From Raineyella sp. LH-20 (GTDB taxonomy: Bacteria > Actinomycetota > Actinomycetes > Propionibacteriales > Propionibacteriaceae), in assembly GCF_033110965.1 (NCBI RefSeq), contig NZ_CP137003.1:3568336-3632335 (forward strand): a stretch of DNA of 64,000 nt, given 5' to 3'. Below, in pieces: positions 16,816 to 25,351 of this stretch. The stretch's first letter is position 1. Each line of letters starts with the position of its first letter. The translations under genes were made by a program, and so were the position numbers. The notes under the pieces were generated by a model that made no database searches, was not told where the DNA came from, and saw only the letters and a list, made by a program, of their open reading frames with translations.

Positions 16816-17592
16816 ATGCCCACGAACACCCCATCGAACCGCGCCTCCTCGGCCCCTCCCACCGGGAACCGCCGCCAGCAACTGGCCGCACAGGCCGCGC
16901 AGGCCGAGCGTGACCGGACCATCCGCCGAAGGGTCGGACTCGCCCTCCTGGTCGCCGTCCTCGCGGCAGCGATCTTCGCGGGAGTCTGGCTCGGCGGCTC
17001 GGCCATCTCGTCGCGCTCGACCGCAGCGACAGCCTCCTCCGGGGCCCAGGACAACGGCGTCATCACGGTCGGCTCCGCCACCGCACCGGTCCGTGTCGAG
17101 GTCTACCAGGACTTCATGTGCCCCTACTGCGGCCGCTTCGAACGAGCCAACGGCGATGACGTCGCCCACCTCGTCGCGGACGGCACCGTACGCCTGGAGC
17201 TCCACCCGCTGTCATTCCTCGATCCCTCGTCGCAGGGTTCGCAATACTCCACCAGATCGGCCAACGCCTTCGTCACGGCGGCCAAGGCCGACCCCCAGCA
17301 CATCCTCGCCTTCAACAGCGCCCTCTACGCCAACCAGCCGGCCGAAGGCACGCCGGGGCTGACCGACCAACAGCTCGCCCAGCTCGCGGTCGGTGCCGGC
17401 ATCGACCCGGCAGTGGCAGGGAGCTTCACCGCAATGACCTACCGCGGATGGGTCCAGGACGGCACCACGAAGGCTTTCGCCGACGGGATCAACGCCACCC
17501 CGACGATCAGGATCAACGGCACCACATGGACCGGAGATCCGTACACCCCCGGCACGATCAAGGCGGCGATCCAGGCGGCCCCGCATGAGTGA
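16816..17592 (+). CDS. Membrane-anchored DsbA-like thiol oxidoreductase
   Basis: A 258-residue protein: a cytoplasmic Gln/Ala-rich segment, one membrane helix at about residues 41-62 (VGLALLVAVLAAAIFAGVWL), then a DsbA/thioredoxin-4 type domain. The active site is CPYC in YQDFMCPYCGRFE (about residue 104). A cis-Pro loop is visible as INATPTIRING. It would introduce disulfides into exported proteins. It overlaps the VKOR gene by 8 bp, so oxidant and re-oxidant are made together. Secreted Cys-containing proteins nearby, such as the 898-residue protein, are plausible clients. Confidence 0.9.
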   Translation: MPTNTPSNRASSAPPTGNRRQQLAAQAAQAERDRTIRRRVGLALLVAVLAAAIFAGVWLGGSAISSRSTAATASSGAQDNGVITVGSATAPVRVEVYQDFMCPYCGRFERANGDDVAHLVADGTVRLELHPLSFLDPSSQGSQYSTRSANAFVTAAKADPQHILAFNSALYANQPAEGTPGLTDQQLAQLAVGAGIDPAVAGSFTAMTYRGWVQDGTTKAFADGINATPTIRINGTTWTGDPYTPGTIKAAIQAAPHE

Positions 17593-18226
17593 GACGCGGA
17601 CCGACGAGCCGATATCCCGTGCGGAGATCCGCCGGGCGGAGCCGGGCAGGCAGGTGCTGTTCGTCACGATGCTGGTCTCGGCTGCACTGAGCCTTCTCGC
17701 ATCGTTCGTGCTGTCGGCCGACGCAGTCAGGCTGGCCGCCGATCCGCACGTCGCATTGTCGTGCAACATCAACGCGACCATCAGCTGCGGCACCGTCGGG
17801 ACGTCGTGGCAAGCCAGCCTCTTCGGCTTCCCGAACGCGTTCCTGGGCCTGATCGCCGAGCCCGTGGTGATCACCCTCGCCGTGGCCGGCCTCGCCGGCG
17901 TACGGTTCCCGCGCGGCTTCATGCTCGCGGCCCAGGTCGTGTACCTGCTCGGCTTCCTCTTCGCCTACTGGCTGTTCTTCGAAGCGGTCTTCGACATCGG
18001 GGCACTGTGCCCATGGTGTCTGCTGGTCACCCTCTCGACGACGGGGGTGTTCGCCTCGATGACGAGACTCAACATTCTGGACAACAGCCTCTACCTGCCG
18101 ACCCGCGTCCAGGCAAGGCTCCTCCGCGGGCTGCGCTGGGGTCTGGACCGGCTCATCGTCGGGCTGTGGCTCGTCGCCCTGGTGATCGTCATCGTCGTCC
18201 ACTACGGGGCCGCACTCGTCGCGTAA
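17585..18226 (+). CDS. Vitamin K epoxide reductase (VKOR) family protein
   Basis: A 213-residue membrane protein with four to five helices. The conserved Cys pair is in LSCNINATISCGTVG, which also carries the family Ser/Asn region, and the quinone-reducing CPWC motif lies in GALCPWCLLV near residue 140. In actinobacteria VKOR replaces DsbB: it re-oxidises DsbA and passes electrons to menaquinone. The start ATG at 17585 overlaps the DsbA-like gene by 8 bp. A C-terminal extra helix (GLWLVALVIVIVVHYG) is typical. Confidence 0.92.
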   Translation: MSETRTDEPISRAEIRRAEPGRQVLFVTMLVSAALSLLASFVLSADAVRLAADPHVALSCNINATISCGTVGTSWQASLFGFPNAFLGLIAEPVVITLAVAGLAGVRFPRGFMLAAQVVYLLGFLFAYWLFFEAVFDIGALCPWCLLVTLSTTGVFASMTRLNILDNSLYLPTRVQARLLRGLRWGLDRLIVGLWLVALVIVIVVHYGAALVA

Positions 18227-18285
18227 TACCCGGACCAGCATCGTGGGCGGCGTCGGGAACGGCGCCGCCCACCCGCGAACCGGTC

Positions 18286-18405
18286 ATGCCGGACACCGAG
18301 ACCGAGGTGCCGGGCACCGAGGCTGAGGTGCCGGGCACTGAGACCGAGGTGCCGGAGGCCGACGCTGCGGTGCCGGACACCGATGTTGCCGTGCCGGACA
18401 CCGAA
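18286..18405. repeat. Degenerate minisatellite, about 21-nt unit
   Basis: About six imperfect copies of a 21-nt unit related to GTGCCGGACACCGAGACCGA lie between the VKOR stop and the terminator of tRNA-Lys copy 2. A 67-codon frame running through it encodes only Pro-Asp-Thr-Glu-type repeats and is not taken as a gene. Confidence 0.8.
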
Positions 18406-18410
18406 CGGAC

Positions 18411-18444
18411 ATCGGCCTCGACTCCCGAGGGAGTCGAGGCCGAT
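18411..18444 (-). terminator. Hairpin downstream of tRNA-Lys copy 2
   Basis: A 16-bp perfect inverted repeat (ATCGGCCTCGACTCCC with its complement) around a 2-base loop, located 3' of the minus-strand tRNA. It lacks a clear T-run. Strong pairing and position support transcript ending or processing. Confidence 0.62.
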
Positions 18445-18467
18445 CGTTCCGCGTCGTTGCGCGGATC

Positions 18468-18543
<76 letters not shown>

Positions 18544-18555
18544 AGGCGACTGGAA

Positions 18556-18584
18556 ACTCTAGCAGCCCACCCGGCCCACACCAA
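18556..18584 (-). promoter_or_regulatory. Promoter of tRNA-Lys copy 2
   Basis: On the minus strand, -35 TTGGTG and -10 TAGAGT with 17-bp spacing lie 12 bp before the tRNA. They align with the elements of copy 1. Confidence 0.6.
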
Positions 18585-18620
18585 ATCGCCGGTCAGAGGT
18601 CCACATCGCCGGTCAGAGGT
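18585..18620. repeat. Duplicated 20-nt segment containing a stop codon
   Basis: ATCGCCGGTCAGAGGT occurs at 18585-18600 and 18605-18620 (period 20). The second copy contains the stop codon of the GroES-like gene (TCA at 18613), so the gene's last bases have been duplicated downstream. Confidence 0.85.
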
Positions 18621-18981
18621 ACAGACCGGTGGCGGCCACATCGCCCTCCTCGGCGCTCACCGCGTGCAAGTCGCGCTCCCGGAGCAGGATGTAGTCGCGA
18701 CCCTTGAGCTCGACCTCGGCACGGTCCTCGGGATCGTAGAGCACCCGGTCACCGACCTTGACGGAGCGTACGTTCGGGCCCGAGGCGACGACCGCCGCCC
18801 AGCTGAGCCGCTTGCCGATCGCGACGGTCGCCGGGATGACGATGCCACCGCCGGAGCGCCGCTCCCCCGCCTCACCCTCGGTGGACACCAGCACCCGGTC
18901 GTGCAGCATCCGGATCGGCAGGCCGCGCTCGACGGCTCCACCGACCGCCCCGGACATGGTCTCGGACGTGTTGTCGGGCAA
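18613..18981 (-). CDS. GroES-like (Cpn10-fold) protein
   Basis: A 122-residue protein resembling the GroES co-chaperonin: IRMLHDRVLVSTEGEAGERR (mobile-loop side), GGIVIPATV, then VKVGDRVLYDPEDRAEVELKG. It is longer than GroES (about 100 residues) at both ends and there is no groEL beside it, so it is more likely a GroES-like paralogue than the main co-chaperonin. The start is uncertain: TTG at 18981 has a GAAGG site about 11 bases upstream, while the ATG ending at 18957 has none. It lies 4 bp after the DUF3618 gene and probably shares its transcript. Confidence 0.8.
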   Translation of the reverse strand: MPDNTSETMSGAVGGAVERGLPIRMLHDRVLVSTEGEAGERRSGGGIVIPATVAIGKRLSWAAVVASGPNVRSVKVGDRVLYDPEDRAEVELKGRDYILLRERDLHAVSAEEGDVAATGLYL

Positions 18982-18985
18982 CGTG

Positions 18986-19378
18986 TCAGGCCTTCTTCAC
19001 GGTGGTCGCGGCGGGTCCGGCGGTGAGCGCGGCAGCCTGCTTGCGGGCGACCCGCAGCGCCTTGCGCTTCTGGCCGCCGCGGACGATGCCGCGCAGCGTG
19101 GCGACGGTGACCAGGACACCCACCGCCGCACCGGCGATCATGGTCACCCGGTCGATGCGTACGCCGTTGTCGTCGACGAACTGACCCTTGACAGCCTTGA
19201 CCTGGGCATCGGCGAAGGCCTTCGCCTGGTCGATCGTCTGGTTCTTGATGGTCGTCGGGTGCACTTCCTTGGCCAGCTGCTCGATGGAGGCCTCCAACCG
19301 GGCGCGGGCCTCGGCGATCTCCGCCTTGATCTGCGACTCGGTGCGGGGGTACAGGCGCTCGCGGGTCTCGGTGGCCAC
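18986..19378 (-). CDS. DUF3618 membrane-anchored protein
   Basis: A 130-residue protein. The N-terminal half is an amphipathic helix typical of DUF3618 (ESQIKAEIAEARARLEASIE), followed by a single membrane helix (MIAGAAVGVLVTVATL) and a basic tail. The GTG start at 19378 has AGGAG 7 bases upstream, whereas the longer frame lacks one. These proteins are common in actinobacteria, often beside phage-holin-like or stress proteins. No biochemical role is established. It is probably co-transcribed with the GroES-like gene. Confidence 0.8.
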   Translation of the reverse strand: MATETRERLYPRTESQIKAEIAEARARLEASIEQLAKEVHPTTIKNQTIDQAKAFADAQVKAVKGQFVDDNGVRIDRVTMIAGAAVGVLVTVATLRGIVRGGQKRKALRVARKQAAALTAGPAATTVKKA

Positions 19379-19603
19379 TGTGACACTCCTCAGTCGGTGA
19401 TGGGTGCGTACGCGCATCAGAAGCCCGCGAGGGCGCCCCGGCACCGCGTACGGCCGAACGGGGACAGCCTATTGCAGCCCGGGTGCCACCACTACCACTG
19501 CAGACGATCCCGGGCACCACCGGGCGCGGGTCCGCCGTACGGCACCCCTGCCGACGCTCTCCCGCCGATCCGCGCCACACGGACCCCACGGCGCCGTCGA
19601 CGA

Positions 19604-20245
19604 TCAGCCGCGGATCCGGGCGACCACCGCCTCCCCGAGCGCGGCCAGCGCGTCGGCCAGCCGACTCATCTGGGAGGTGACCGACCGATCCGACTCGGCC
19701 TGGGAGGCGATGAACGCGCCGTCGAAGCCGGCGATGCCGAAGTAGTCCAGCTCATCAGCCACGGCCCGGGCGACGGTGGGCCCCTCCGCGGCGAAGGCGG
19801 AGCGGATCATCTCGTTCATGTACGCCCGGCCCTCGGCCCGGACGTCATGAATGATGTCGGCCACCTCAGCCTCGACCGCCTCACTGCTGAGGATCAGCAG
19901 CATGTGCAGCCGCAGGAAGTCCGGGTTGGCGGCGAAGACCTCTCCGGTGCGCTGCAGGTACCAGGCCAGCCGGTCCCGCGGCTCGCCCCCCTCGGGGGGC
20001 TCCGCGTGGGCCGTACGCATCCCGTCGAAGAAGCCCTGGGCGCCACGGGCCATCACTGCCGAGAGCAGGCCGCCCTTCGAGTGGAAGTGGTGGTAGATGG
20101 CGCTTTTCGGCACACCCGCCTCCGCGACCAGCGCGGAGATCGACGCACCGGCGTAGCCGCGTGCCGCCATCACCCGCGAGGCCGCGTCGAGGATCTCCTC
20201 CCGCGAGCGTTCACCGCGCCGATTCCCGGCGTGTCCGTTGTTCAC
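19604..20245 (-). CDS. TetR-family transcriptional regulator
   Basis: A 213-residue repressor. The N-terminal helix-turn-helix spans REEILDAASRVMAARGYAGA to AGVPKSAIYHHFHSKGGLL (residues about 15-53), with a helical ligand-binding domain after it. It starts with GTG. No ribosome site is evident, so the message may be leaderless. It is divergent from the FAD-hydroxylase operon, and an imperfect 22-bp palindrome lies upstream of that operon. It probably represses the aromatic ring-cleavage genes until substrate or intermediate binds. Confidence 0.88.
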   Translation of the reverse strand: MNNGHAGNRRGERSREEILDAASRVMAARGYAGASISALVAEAGVPKSAIYHHFHSKGGLLSAVMARGAQGFFDGMRTAHAEPPEGGEPRDRLAWYLQRTGEVFAANPDFLRLHMLLILSSEAVEAEVADIIHDVRAEGRAYMNEMIRSAFAAEGPTVARAVADELDYFGIAGFDGAFIASQAESDRSVTSQMSRLADALAALGEAVVARIRG

Positions 20246-20326
20246 CGGGCGAGCATAGGCCTTCCCGGTGCCCCACGGGCGTGCGTCACACCGTCGAACA
20301 CAGGGGTTGACGAGACGGTCGCCACA

Positions 20327-20342
20327 TGTGACCTTAGTCACT
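20327..20342. promoter_or_regulatory. CRP/FNR-family-like site upstream of the aromatic operon
   Basis: TGTGACCTTAGTCACT fits TGTGA-N6-TCACA with one end mismatch. It lies 57 bp before the hydroxylase start and directly abuts the TetR-type palindrome. The half-site core GTGACCT recurs at 28464 and 47577-47611 in this window. A possible -35 TTGACG lies just upstream at 20307. Confidence 0.5.
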
Positions 20343-20343
20343 A

Positions 20344-20365
20344 TTGAACGGAACGTTCGGTCCAA
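20344..20365. promoter_or_regulatory. Candidate TetR operator
   Basis: A 22-bp imperfect palindrome centred on GAACGTTC: TTGAACGGAAC followed by GTTCGGTCCAA, with four mismatched positions. It is placed 33 bp before the FAD hydroxylase ATG in the spacer it shares with the tetR-type gene. Confidence 0.6.
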
Positions 20366-20398
20366 AACTGGTCCGGACATCACCTCGATGGGGAGCAC

Positions 20399-21952
20399 AT
20401 GACACAGCGGTACGACAACGACGTCGCCGTCATCGGCTACGGGCCGACCGGCCTCGTCGGCGCGCTCACGGCGGCCACCAAGGGCGCCGGCGTCGTCGCG
20501 TTCGAGCGCGACAAGGACATCTACAGCCGGGCCCGGGCCGTCACGGTCAACGACTGGACGATGCGGATCTTCCAGGATCTCGGCATCGACGAACGGATCG
20601 AGAAGGTCATCGAGCCGCAGCGCGCACTGCGCTGGGTGACGTACGACGGCCAGGAGGTCATGCGGGTGCAGCACCCGCCGTCGGCCCTCGGCACGCGGAA
20701 CGCCAAGCCGCGGTTCTACAACATCTATCAGCCGACCATGGAGGCCGAGCTGCGCCGCTGCGGCGAGGCCCTCGACAACCTCGAGGTGCGCTACGGCACC
20801 GAGGTGATCGGCCTGGAGCAGGACGCCGACGGCGTCACCATCACCTCGCGCGACCGGGAGACCGGCGCCGCCAGCACCACCCGGGTGCGCTACGTCATCG
20901 CCGCCGACGGTGGCTCGTCGGCGGTGCGCAAGATGCTGGACATCCCGATGACGGGTGACACCGTCCCGACGCTGTGGATCGTCATCGACTGCAAGGCGCT
21001 GCGCTGGTGGCCCGACCGTGACTTCCTCACCTTCTGGACCGACAAGGATCGGCCGGTCGTCGACATCGCCCTGTCCGCGGGCAACCACCGCTGGGAGATC
21101 CCGCTGCAGCCCGACGAGACCGAGGCCGACTTCCCGACCAGCGCCGAGGTGTGGCCGCTGCTGGAGGCGATGGGCAAGACCCACCAGGACGTCCAGATCC
21201 TCCAGCACGCGTTCTACCGCCACCACGTACGGGCCGCCGAGACCTGGCGCAAGGGCCGGGTCTTCCTCGCCGGCGACGCCGGCCACCTGATGCCGCCGTG
21301 GGCGGGCGCGGGCATGCAGTCCGGCATGCGTGACGGCCACAACCTGGGCTGGAAGCTGGCCCGCGTGCTGCGTGGCGAGCTGGGTGAGGAGTGGCTCGAC
21401 ACGTACGAGGCCGAACGTCGCCCGAACGTGGCGTTCTTCACCGACCTCGCCGTCGGTCTGGGCCGGGTGATCAAGCAGGAGGCCGGCGCCGAGGAGATCG
21501 CGGCGATGAACACGGTGCCGGAGGGCACCGTCACCCCGTTCGAGCCGCCGCTGATCGCTCCCCCGGTGCTGGCCGGCGGGTGGCTGCGCGGCCCGCTCGG
21601 TGACGCGAGCATCATTGGCCGGATGCTGCCGCAGCCGACCGTCGGTGACACCGTGGGCCGGATGGGCCGCGCCGACGAGCTGCTCGGCGACGACTTCGTC
21701 CTGCTCGGCGCCGATGTCGACCCGGCGACGCTGCTCACCCCGGCCGAGAAGGCGGAGTGGGATGCCCTGGGCGCCCGCTACCTCGCCGTCCGTCCACGGG
21801 ACGCCTACACCGAGGGGCCGGACGAGCTGGTCGACCTGCAGGGTGTGCTGCTGGCCTGGTTCGAGCGCTACGGCGTGCGCGCCGTCGCCGTACGGCCCGA
21901 CAAGTTCGTCGCCGCGGCCGACACCAGCGGCCTCGCCGTCCCGGCCCTCTGA
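20399..21952 (+). CDS. FAD-dependent aromatic hydroxylase (MhpA/PHBH-like)
   Basis: A 517-residue flavoprotein monooxygenase. The N-terminal dinucleotide fold is VIGYGPTGLVGALTAATKG, a DG motif occurs in VIAADGGSSAVRKML, and the FAD-ribityl motif is VFLAGDAGHLMPPWAGAGM (about residues 290-308). These define group A aromatic hydroxylases such as MhpA, which use NAD(P)H and O2 to add an ortho hydroxyl. A C-terminal thioredoxin-like domain (LAVRPRDAYTEG onward) is as in larger family members. It heads a three-gene operon with a ring-cleaving dioxygenase and a C-C hydrolase. The substrate is probably a phenol or phenylalkanoate. GGGGAGCAC precedes the ATG. Confidence 0.88.
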   Translation: MTQRYDNDVAVIGYGPTGLVGALTAATKGAGVVAFERDKDIYSRARAVTVNDWTMRIFQDLGIDERIEKVIEPQRALRWVTYDGQEVMRVQHPPSALGTRNAKPRFYNIYQPTMEAELRRCGEALDNLEVRYGTEVIGLEQDADGVTITSRDRETGAASTTRVRYVIAADGGSSAVRKMLDIPMTGDTVPTLWIVIDCKALRWWPDRDFLTFWTDKDRPVVDIALSAGNHRWEIPLQPDETEADFPTSAEVWPLLEAMGKTHQDVQILQHAFYRHHVRAAETWRKGRVFLAGDAGHLMPPWAGAGMQSGMRDGHNLGWKLARVLRGELGEEWLDTYEAERRPNVAFFTDLAVGLGRVIKQEAGAEEIAAMNTVPEGTVTPFEPPLIAPPVLAGGWLRGPLGDASIIGRMLPQPTVGDTVGRMGRADELLGDDFVLLGADVDPATLLTPAEKAEWDALGARYLAVRPRDAYTEGPDELVDLQGVLLAWFERYGVRAVAVRPDKFVAAADTSGLAVPAL

Positions 21953-21981
21953 TCGCCCGATCGGCTCGAAGGAGAGACATC

Positions 21982-22923
21982 ATGACCGGAGTCAAGGAAC
22001 TCGCGTACGTCGTCTACGAGGCCGGCGATCTGGCTGACTGGGAGCACTTCGGTGCCGACTTGCTCGGCATGCAGGTGGCCGACCGGGACGCCGACGAGCT
22101 GCGGCTGCGCACCGATGAGAAGGCCTACCGCTGGCTGGTCCAGCAGGGTCCCGCCGATGATCTGATCGCATCGGGCTATCAGGTCGAGAGCGACGCCGCC
22201 CTCGGCGACATCATCGACCGGGTGCGGGCCGCCGGGCTCGCCGTCACCGAAGGCGATGCCGCCCTGGCCGCTGCCCGCCAGGTCGAGCGGATCGCGATCA
22301 CCGCCGATCCGATGGGCAACCGGGTCGAGCTGGTCACCGGCTTCGCCGATGCCGAGACGCCGTTCCGTTCCGACGTCCTGCTCGGCGGTTTCGTCACCGG
22401 CGCCGGCGGCGCGGGCCACCACGTGCTGTTGTCCAAGGGCGTCTCCCGCGCGGACTATCTGGCCTTCTACCAGGACCTGCTCGGCTTCACGATCAGCGAC
22501 CGGATCGTTGAGGAGCTCGCTCCCGGCATCGTCGCCGACCTGATCTTCCTGCACTGCAACCCGCGCCACCACACCCTCGCGCTGGGTGACATGCCGCACC
22601 CGAAGAAGACCCACCACTTCATGCTGGAGGTCACCGACATCCGCGACGTCGGCCTCGCGTACGACCGGTGCCTGGACGCCCACCAGCCGTTCGAGATGAC
22701 GCTCGGCATGCACCCCAACGACAACATGTTCAGCTTCTACGTCCGTACGCCGTCCGGTTTCGCCGTCGAGTACGGCTGGGGCGGCCTGTTGATCGACGAC
22801 GACACCTGGCAGGTGCAGACCCTCGACCGGCTGCACTCCTGGGGCCACCGCCCCCCGGAGGTCGTCCAGGATCTGCTCAGCCGCACCCTCTCCCCCACCG
22901 AGCCCCAGGAAGTGAGCCAGTGA
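21982..22923 (+). CDS. Extradiol (type I, VOC-fold) catechol dioxygenase
   Basis: A 313-residue two-domain ring-cleavage enzyme resembling 2,3-dihydroxybiphenyl 1,2-dioxygenase. The non-haem Fe ligands are in the C-terminal half: His in GAGHHVLLSK, His in KTHHFMLEV and Glu in GFAVEYGWGG. It would open the catechol ring made by the upstream hydroxylase at a meta position. The start ATG at 21982 has GAAGGAG 6-12 bases upstream. The stop overlaps the hydrolase start by one base (TGATG), consistent with coupled translation. Confidence 0.9.
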   Translation: MTGVKELAYVVYEAGDLADWEHFGADLLGMQVADRDADELRLRTDEKAYRWLVQQGPADDLIASGYQVESDAALGDIIDRVRAAGLAVTEGDAALAAARQVERIAITADPMGNRVELVTGFADAETPFRSDVLLGGFVTGAGGAGHHVLLSKGVSRADYLAFYQDLLGFTISDRIVEELAPGIVADLIFLHCNPRHHTLALGDMPHPKKTHHFMLEVTDIRDVGLAYDRCLDAHQPFEMTLGMHPNDNMFSFYVRTPSGFAVEYGWGGLLIDDDTWQVQTLDRLHSWGHRPPEVVQDLLSRTLSPTEPQEVSQ

Positions 22924-23765
22924 TGACCCTGCTCGAATCCGACATCGCCAAGGACGTCCAGACCCCCCACTGGCGGATCCACTACAACGAGGCCGGCACC
23001 GGTCACCCTGTCGTGCTGCTGCACGGCGGCGGCCCCGGCGCCACCGGGTGGAGCAACTACTCGCCGAACATCGAGGCGCTGTCGCGGCACTTCCGGGTGA
23101 TCGCCCCCGATCTGCCCGGCTGGGGTGACTCCGACGAGGTCGACTTCCTGGCGTACGACCCGATCGACGCGGTCTGTGAACTCCTCGATGCCCTCGGCAT
23201 CGAGCAGGCCGCCTTCGTCGGCAACTCGATGGGCGGCCACACCTCACTACGGATGGCGATCGAACGACCGGAACGGGTCTCGCACCTGATCACCATGGGC
23301 GCGCCGATCCAGATGGGGCCGTTCCTCTTCGGCGCCGGCGGCGGACCGTCGGAGGGTCTGACGATCATGTACCAGGGCTACTCCGACGCCAGCCCCGAGG
23401 CGATGAAGCGGCTCGTCGAGATCATGGTGTACGACCGGGCGCGGTTCGCCACGCCGGAGCTGTGCGAACAGCGCTCGGCCGCCGCACTGGGCCATCCGCA
23501 GCACCTGGCCAACATCGCGCGGGTCGCGCCCAAGGCGCCGATCCCGATCTGGGCCGATCTCCGCACGCTGGCCTCGATCACGGCGCCGGCGCTGCTGATC
23601 CACGGTCGCGATGATCGGGTGGTCTCCTTCGAGTCGACCCTGTTCCTCGCGGCGAACATCCCGGACTCGCGGGCGCACATCATCAACCGTTGCGGTCACT
23701 GGGCCCAGCTGGAGCATGCCGCCGAGTTCAACCGCCAGGTGATCGAGTTCGTCACCCACCACTGA
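22923..23765 (+). CDS. Meta-cleavage product C-C hydrolase (alpha/beta fold)
   Basis: A 280-residue alpha/beta hydrolase of the MhpC/BphD group. Features are the oxyanion region HGGGPGATGWSNY, the nucleophile elbow GNSMGGH (Ser near residue 107), the acid in HGRDDRVV and the catalytic His in CGHWAQLEH. It would split the ring-opened dienone into a 2-hydroxy-dienoate and a carboxylic acid. No hydratase/aldolase (MhpD/E/F) follows, so the lower pathway must be elsewhere. It ends in convergent orientation with the MFS gene, with a 37-nt tandem repeat between them. Confidence 0.9.
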   Translation: MTLLESDIAKDVQTPHWRIHYNEAGTGHPVVLLHGGGPGATGWSNYSPNIEALSRHFRVIAPDLPGWGDSDEVDFLAYDPIDAVCELLDALGIEQAAFVGNSMGGHTSLRMAIERPERVSHLITMGAPIQMGPFLFGAGGGPSEGLTIMYQGYSDASPEAMKRLVEIMVYDRARFATPELCEQRSAAALGHPQHLANIARVAPKAPIPIWADLRTLASITAPALLIHGRDDRVVSFESTLFLAANIPDSRAHIINRCGHWAQLEHAAEFNRQVIEFVTHH

Positions 23766-23795
23766 GCGGTCCTGGCCGGGTGCTTCCGTCGGCGC

Positions 23796-23906
23796 CCGGC
23801 CAGGGTCCGTCGGGCCTCGGCACGGTCGGGGTCCGGCCAGGGTCCGTCGGGCCTCGGCACGGTCGGGGTCCGGCCAGGGTCCGTCGGGCCTCGGCACGGT
23901 CGGGGT
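23796..23906. repeat. Tandem repeat, 37-nt unit x3
   Basis: Three near-exact copies of a 37-nt unit beginning CCGGCCAGGGTCCGTCGG at 23796, 23833 and 23870. They fill the spacer between two convergent genes. Confidence 0.92.
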
Positions 23907-23926
23907 CCGGTCGGACGCCGGCCCGG

Positions 23927-25201
23927 TCAGGTTCCCTCGGGTTCCTGCTCGGCGCGTTCGATCCGGGCTGCCTCGCGGCGGCGATGTTCGCGCGCCATCG
24001 CCGCCGTCGCGTACGGCGAATAGCGGGGCACCCAGCGGGCCATCGCTCCGGCCGCGCCGAGTCCGATCAGGCCGGTCGCCGAGATGCCGATCCCGAGGGT
24101 GGCGACCGCCACGCCGGCAGCGGGCAGCAGCGGTCCCACGGCGTTGCCGGTGTCGCTGATCAACCGCCAGATGGACAGGAAGGTCGTCCGGTTGTCCGGC
24201 GGCGCGACATCGGCGCCGAGCGTCATGATGATCCCCGACCCGATGCCGTTGCCGAGACTCATCACCACTGCGGCGATGCCCAGGGTGACCACGTGGTGGG
24301 TCAGTGGGAGGACCATCATGCCCGCTCCGAGCAGGATCATCGACGGGATGCCCACCCACAGCCGACCGAGTCGGTCCATCACGTGGCCCGACGGGTAGAA
24401 GAGCGACATGTCCACCGCGTTGGCCACCCCGAAGATCAGGCTCGTCGCCGTGGCCGACAGGCCGATGTGATCGGCCCACAGCGGCAGCACGGTCTGTCGT
24501 GCGGCCCGCACCGCGCCGACGGCGAACGCCGCCAGGCCCAGCGTGAGGAACAGTCGGCGGTGCTGCCCGAACATCGCCAGGGTCGTCGATCCCCCACGAT
24601 GGGCCGGCGGGCGGTCGTTGGCCTTGTCTTCGTCCGGCACCACCGCGAGCAGAATGCCGGTGACGAGGGTCGCCCCGATCGCGACTCCGAACGCGGCACG
24701 CAGCCCCCAGATCGCGATGGCCGCGGCCCCGATGAACGGGCCGATGAAGAGCCCCACGCGGTGGGACCCGGCGAGGGTGGACAGGGCGCGGGCGCGCAGG
24801 TGGACGGCGACCACCTCGGAAACGTACGTCTGCCGGGCGAGGTAGAAGACCGCGCTGCCGAGACCGATGAGCAGCTGGCCGGCGGCGAGGGCCCACAGTG
24901 ACGGCACCGACCAGGAGAGCACCAGCGCGACGGCCGTCGCGGCCGTGGCGATCAGCATCGCCCGTCGGTCGCCGACCCGGTTGGCCAGCCACGCCGCCGG
25001 CACGTCACCGACGATGCGGCCGATGCCGAGGGCCGACAGAATGACACCGGCCATGCTCGCGGACGCACCCTGGTCCAGGGCCACCAGCGCCAGGACCGGG
25101 GCGAGCGCGCCGTTGCCGATCTCGTACACCAGCGCTGGAATCAGGGCGGAGGGGGCGATTCGACGGAGCACCGCTCCACTGGTTTCAAGTGTGCCGCTCA
25201 T
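23927..25201 (-). CDS. Major facilitator superfamily transporter
   Basis: A 424-residue protein with about 12 hydrophobic helices. The loop 2-3 motif characteristic of MFS proteins is visible as GDVPAAWLANRVGDRRAM, and a second-half counterpart as GHVMDRLGRLWVG. The cytoplasmic tail is Arg/Glu-rich. A conserved segment LSTLAGSHRVGLFIGPFIG follows helix 4. It is convergent with the aromatic operon, so linkage to aromatic uptake is possible but unproven. A drug/metabolite efflux role is equally likely. Confidence 0.85.
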   Translation of the reverse strand: MSGTLETSGAVLRRIAPSALIPALVYEIGNGALAPVLALVALDQGASASMAGVILSALGIGRIVGDVPAAWLANRVGDRRAMLIATAATAVALVLSWSVPSLWALAAGQLLIGLGSAVFYLARQTYVSEVVAVHLRARALSTLAGSHRVGLFIGPFIGAAAIAIWGLRAAFGVAIGATLVTGILLAVVPDEDKANDRPPAHRGGSTTLAMFGQHRRLFLTLGLAAFAVGAVRAARQTVLPLWADHIGLSATATSLIFGVANAVDMSLFYPSGHVMDRLGRLWVGIPSMILLGAGMMVLPLTHHVVTLGIAAVVMSLGNGIGSGIIMTLGADVAPPDNRTTFLSIWRLISDTGNAVGPLLPAAGVAVATLGIGISATGLIGLGAAGAMARWVPRYSPYATAAMAREHRRREAARIERAEQEPEGT

Positions 25202-25351
25202 CGCGGGTCATGTTACCGCCTGCCGCGCAGGACGATGTGATGCGCGTCTCATTTCGGGTGGTGTCGGGCACACCGCTCGCTACCTACCCGCATCGTGGTG
25301 TACCTGCACACGCCGTACCCGCATCCTGGTGACCCCATTAGGGTGGTCGTC

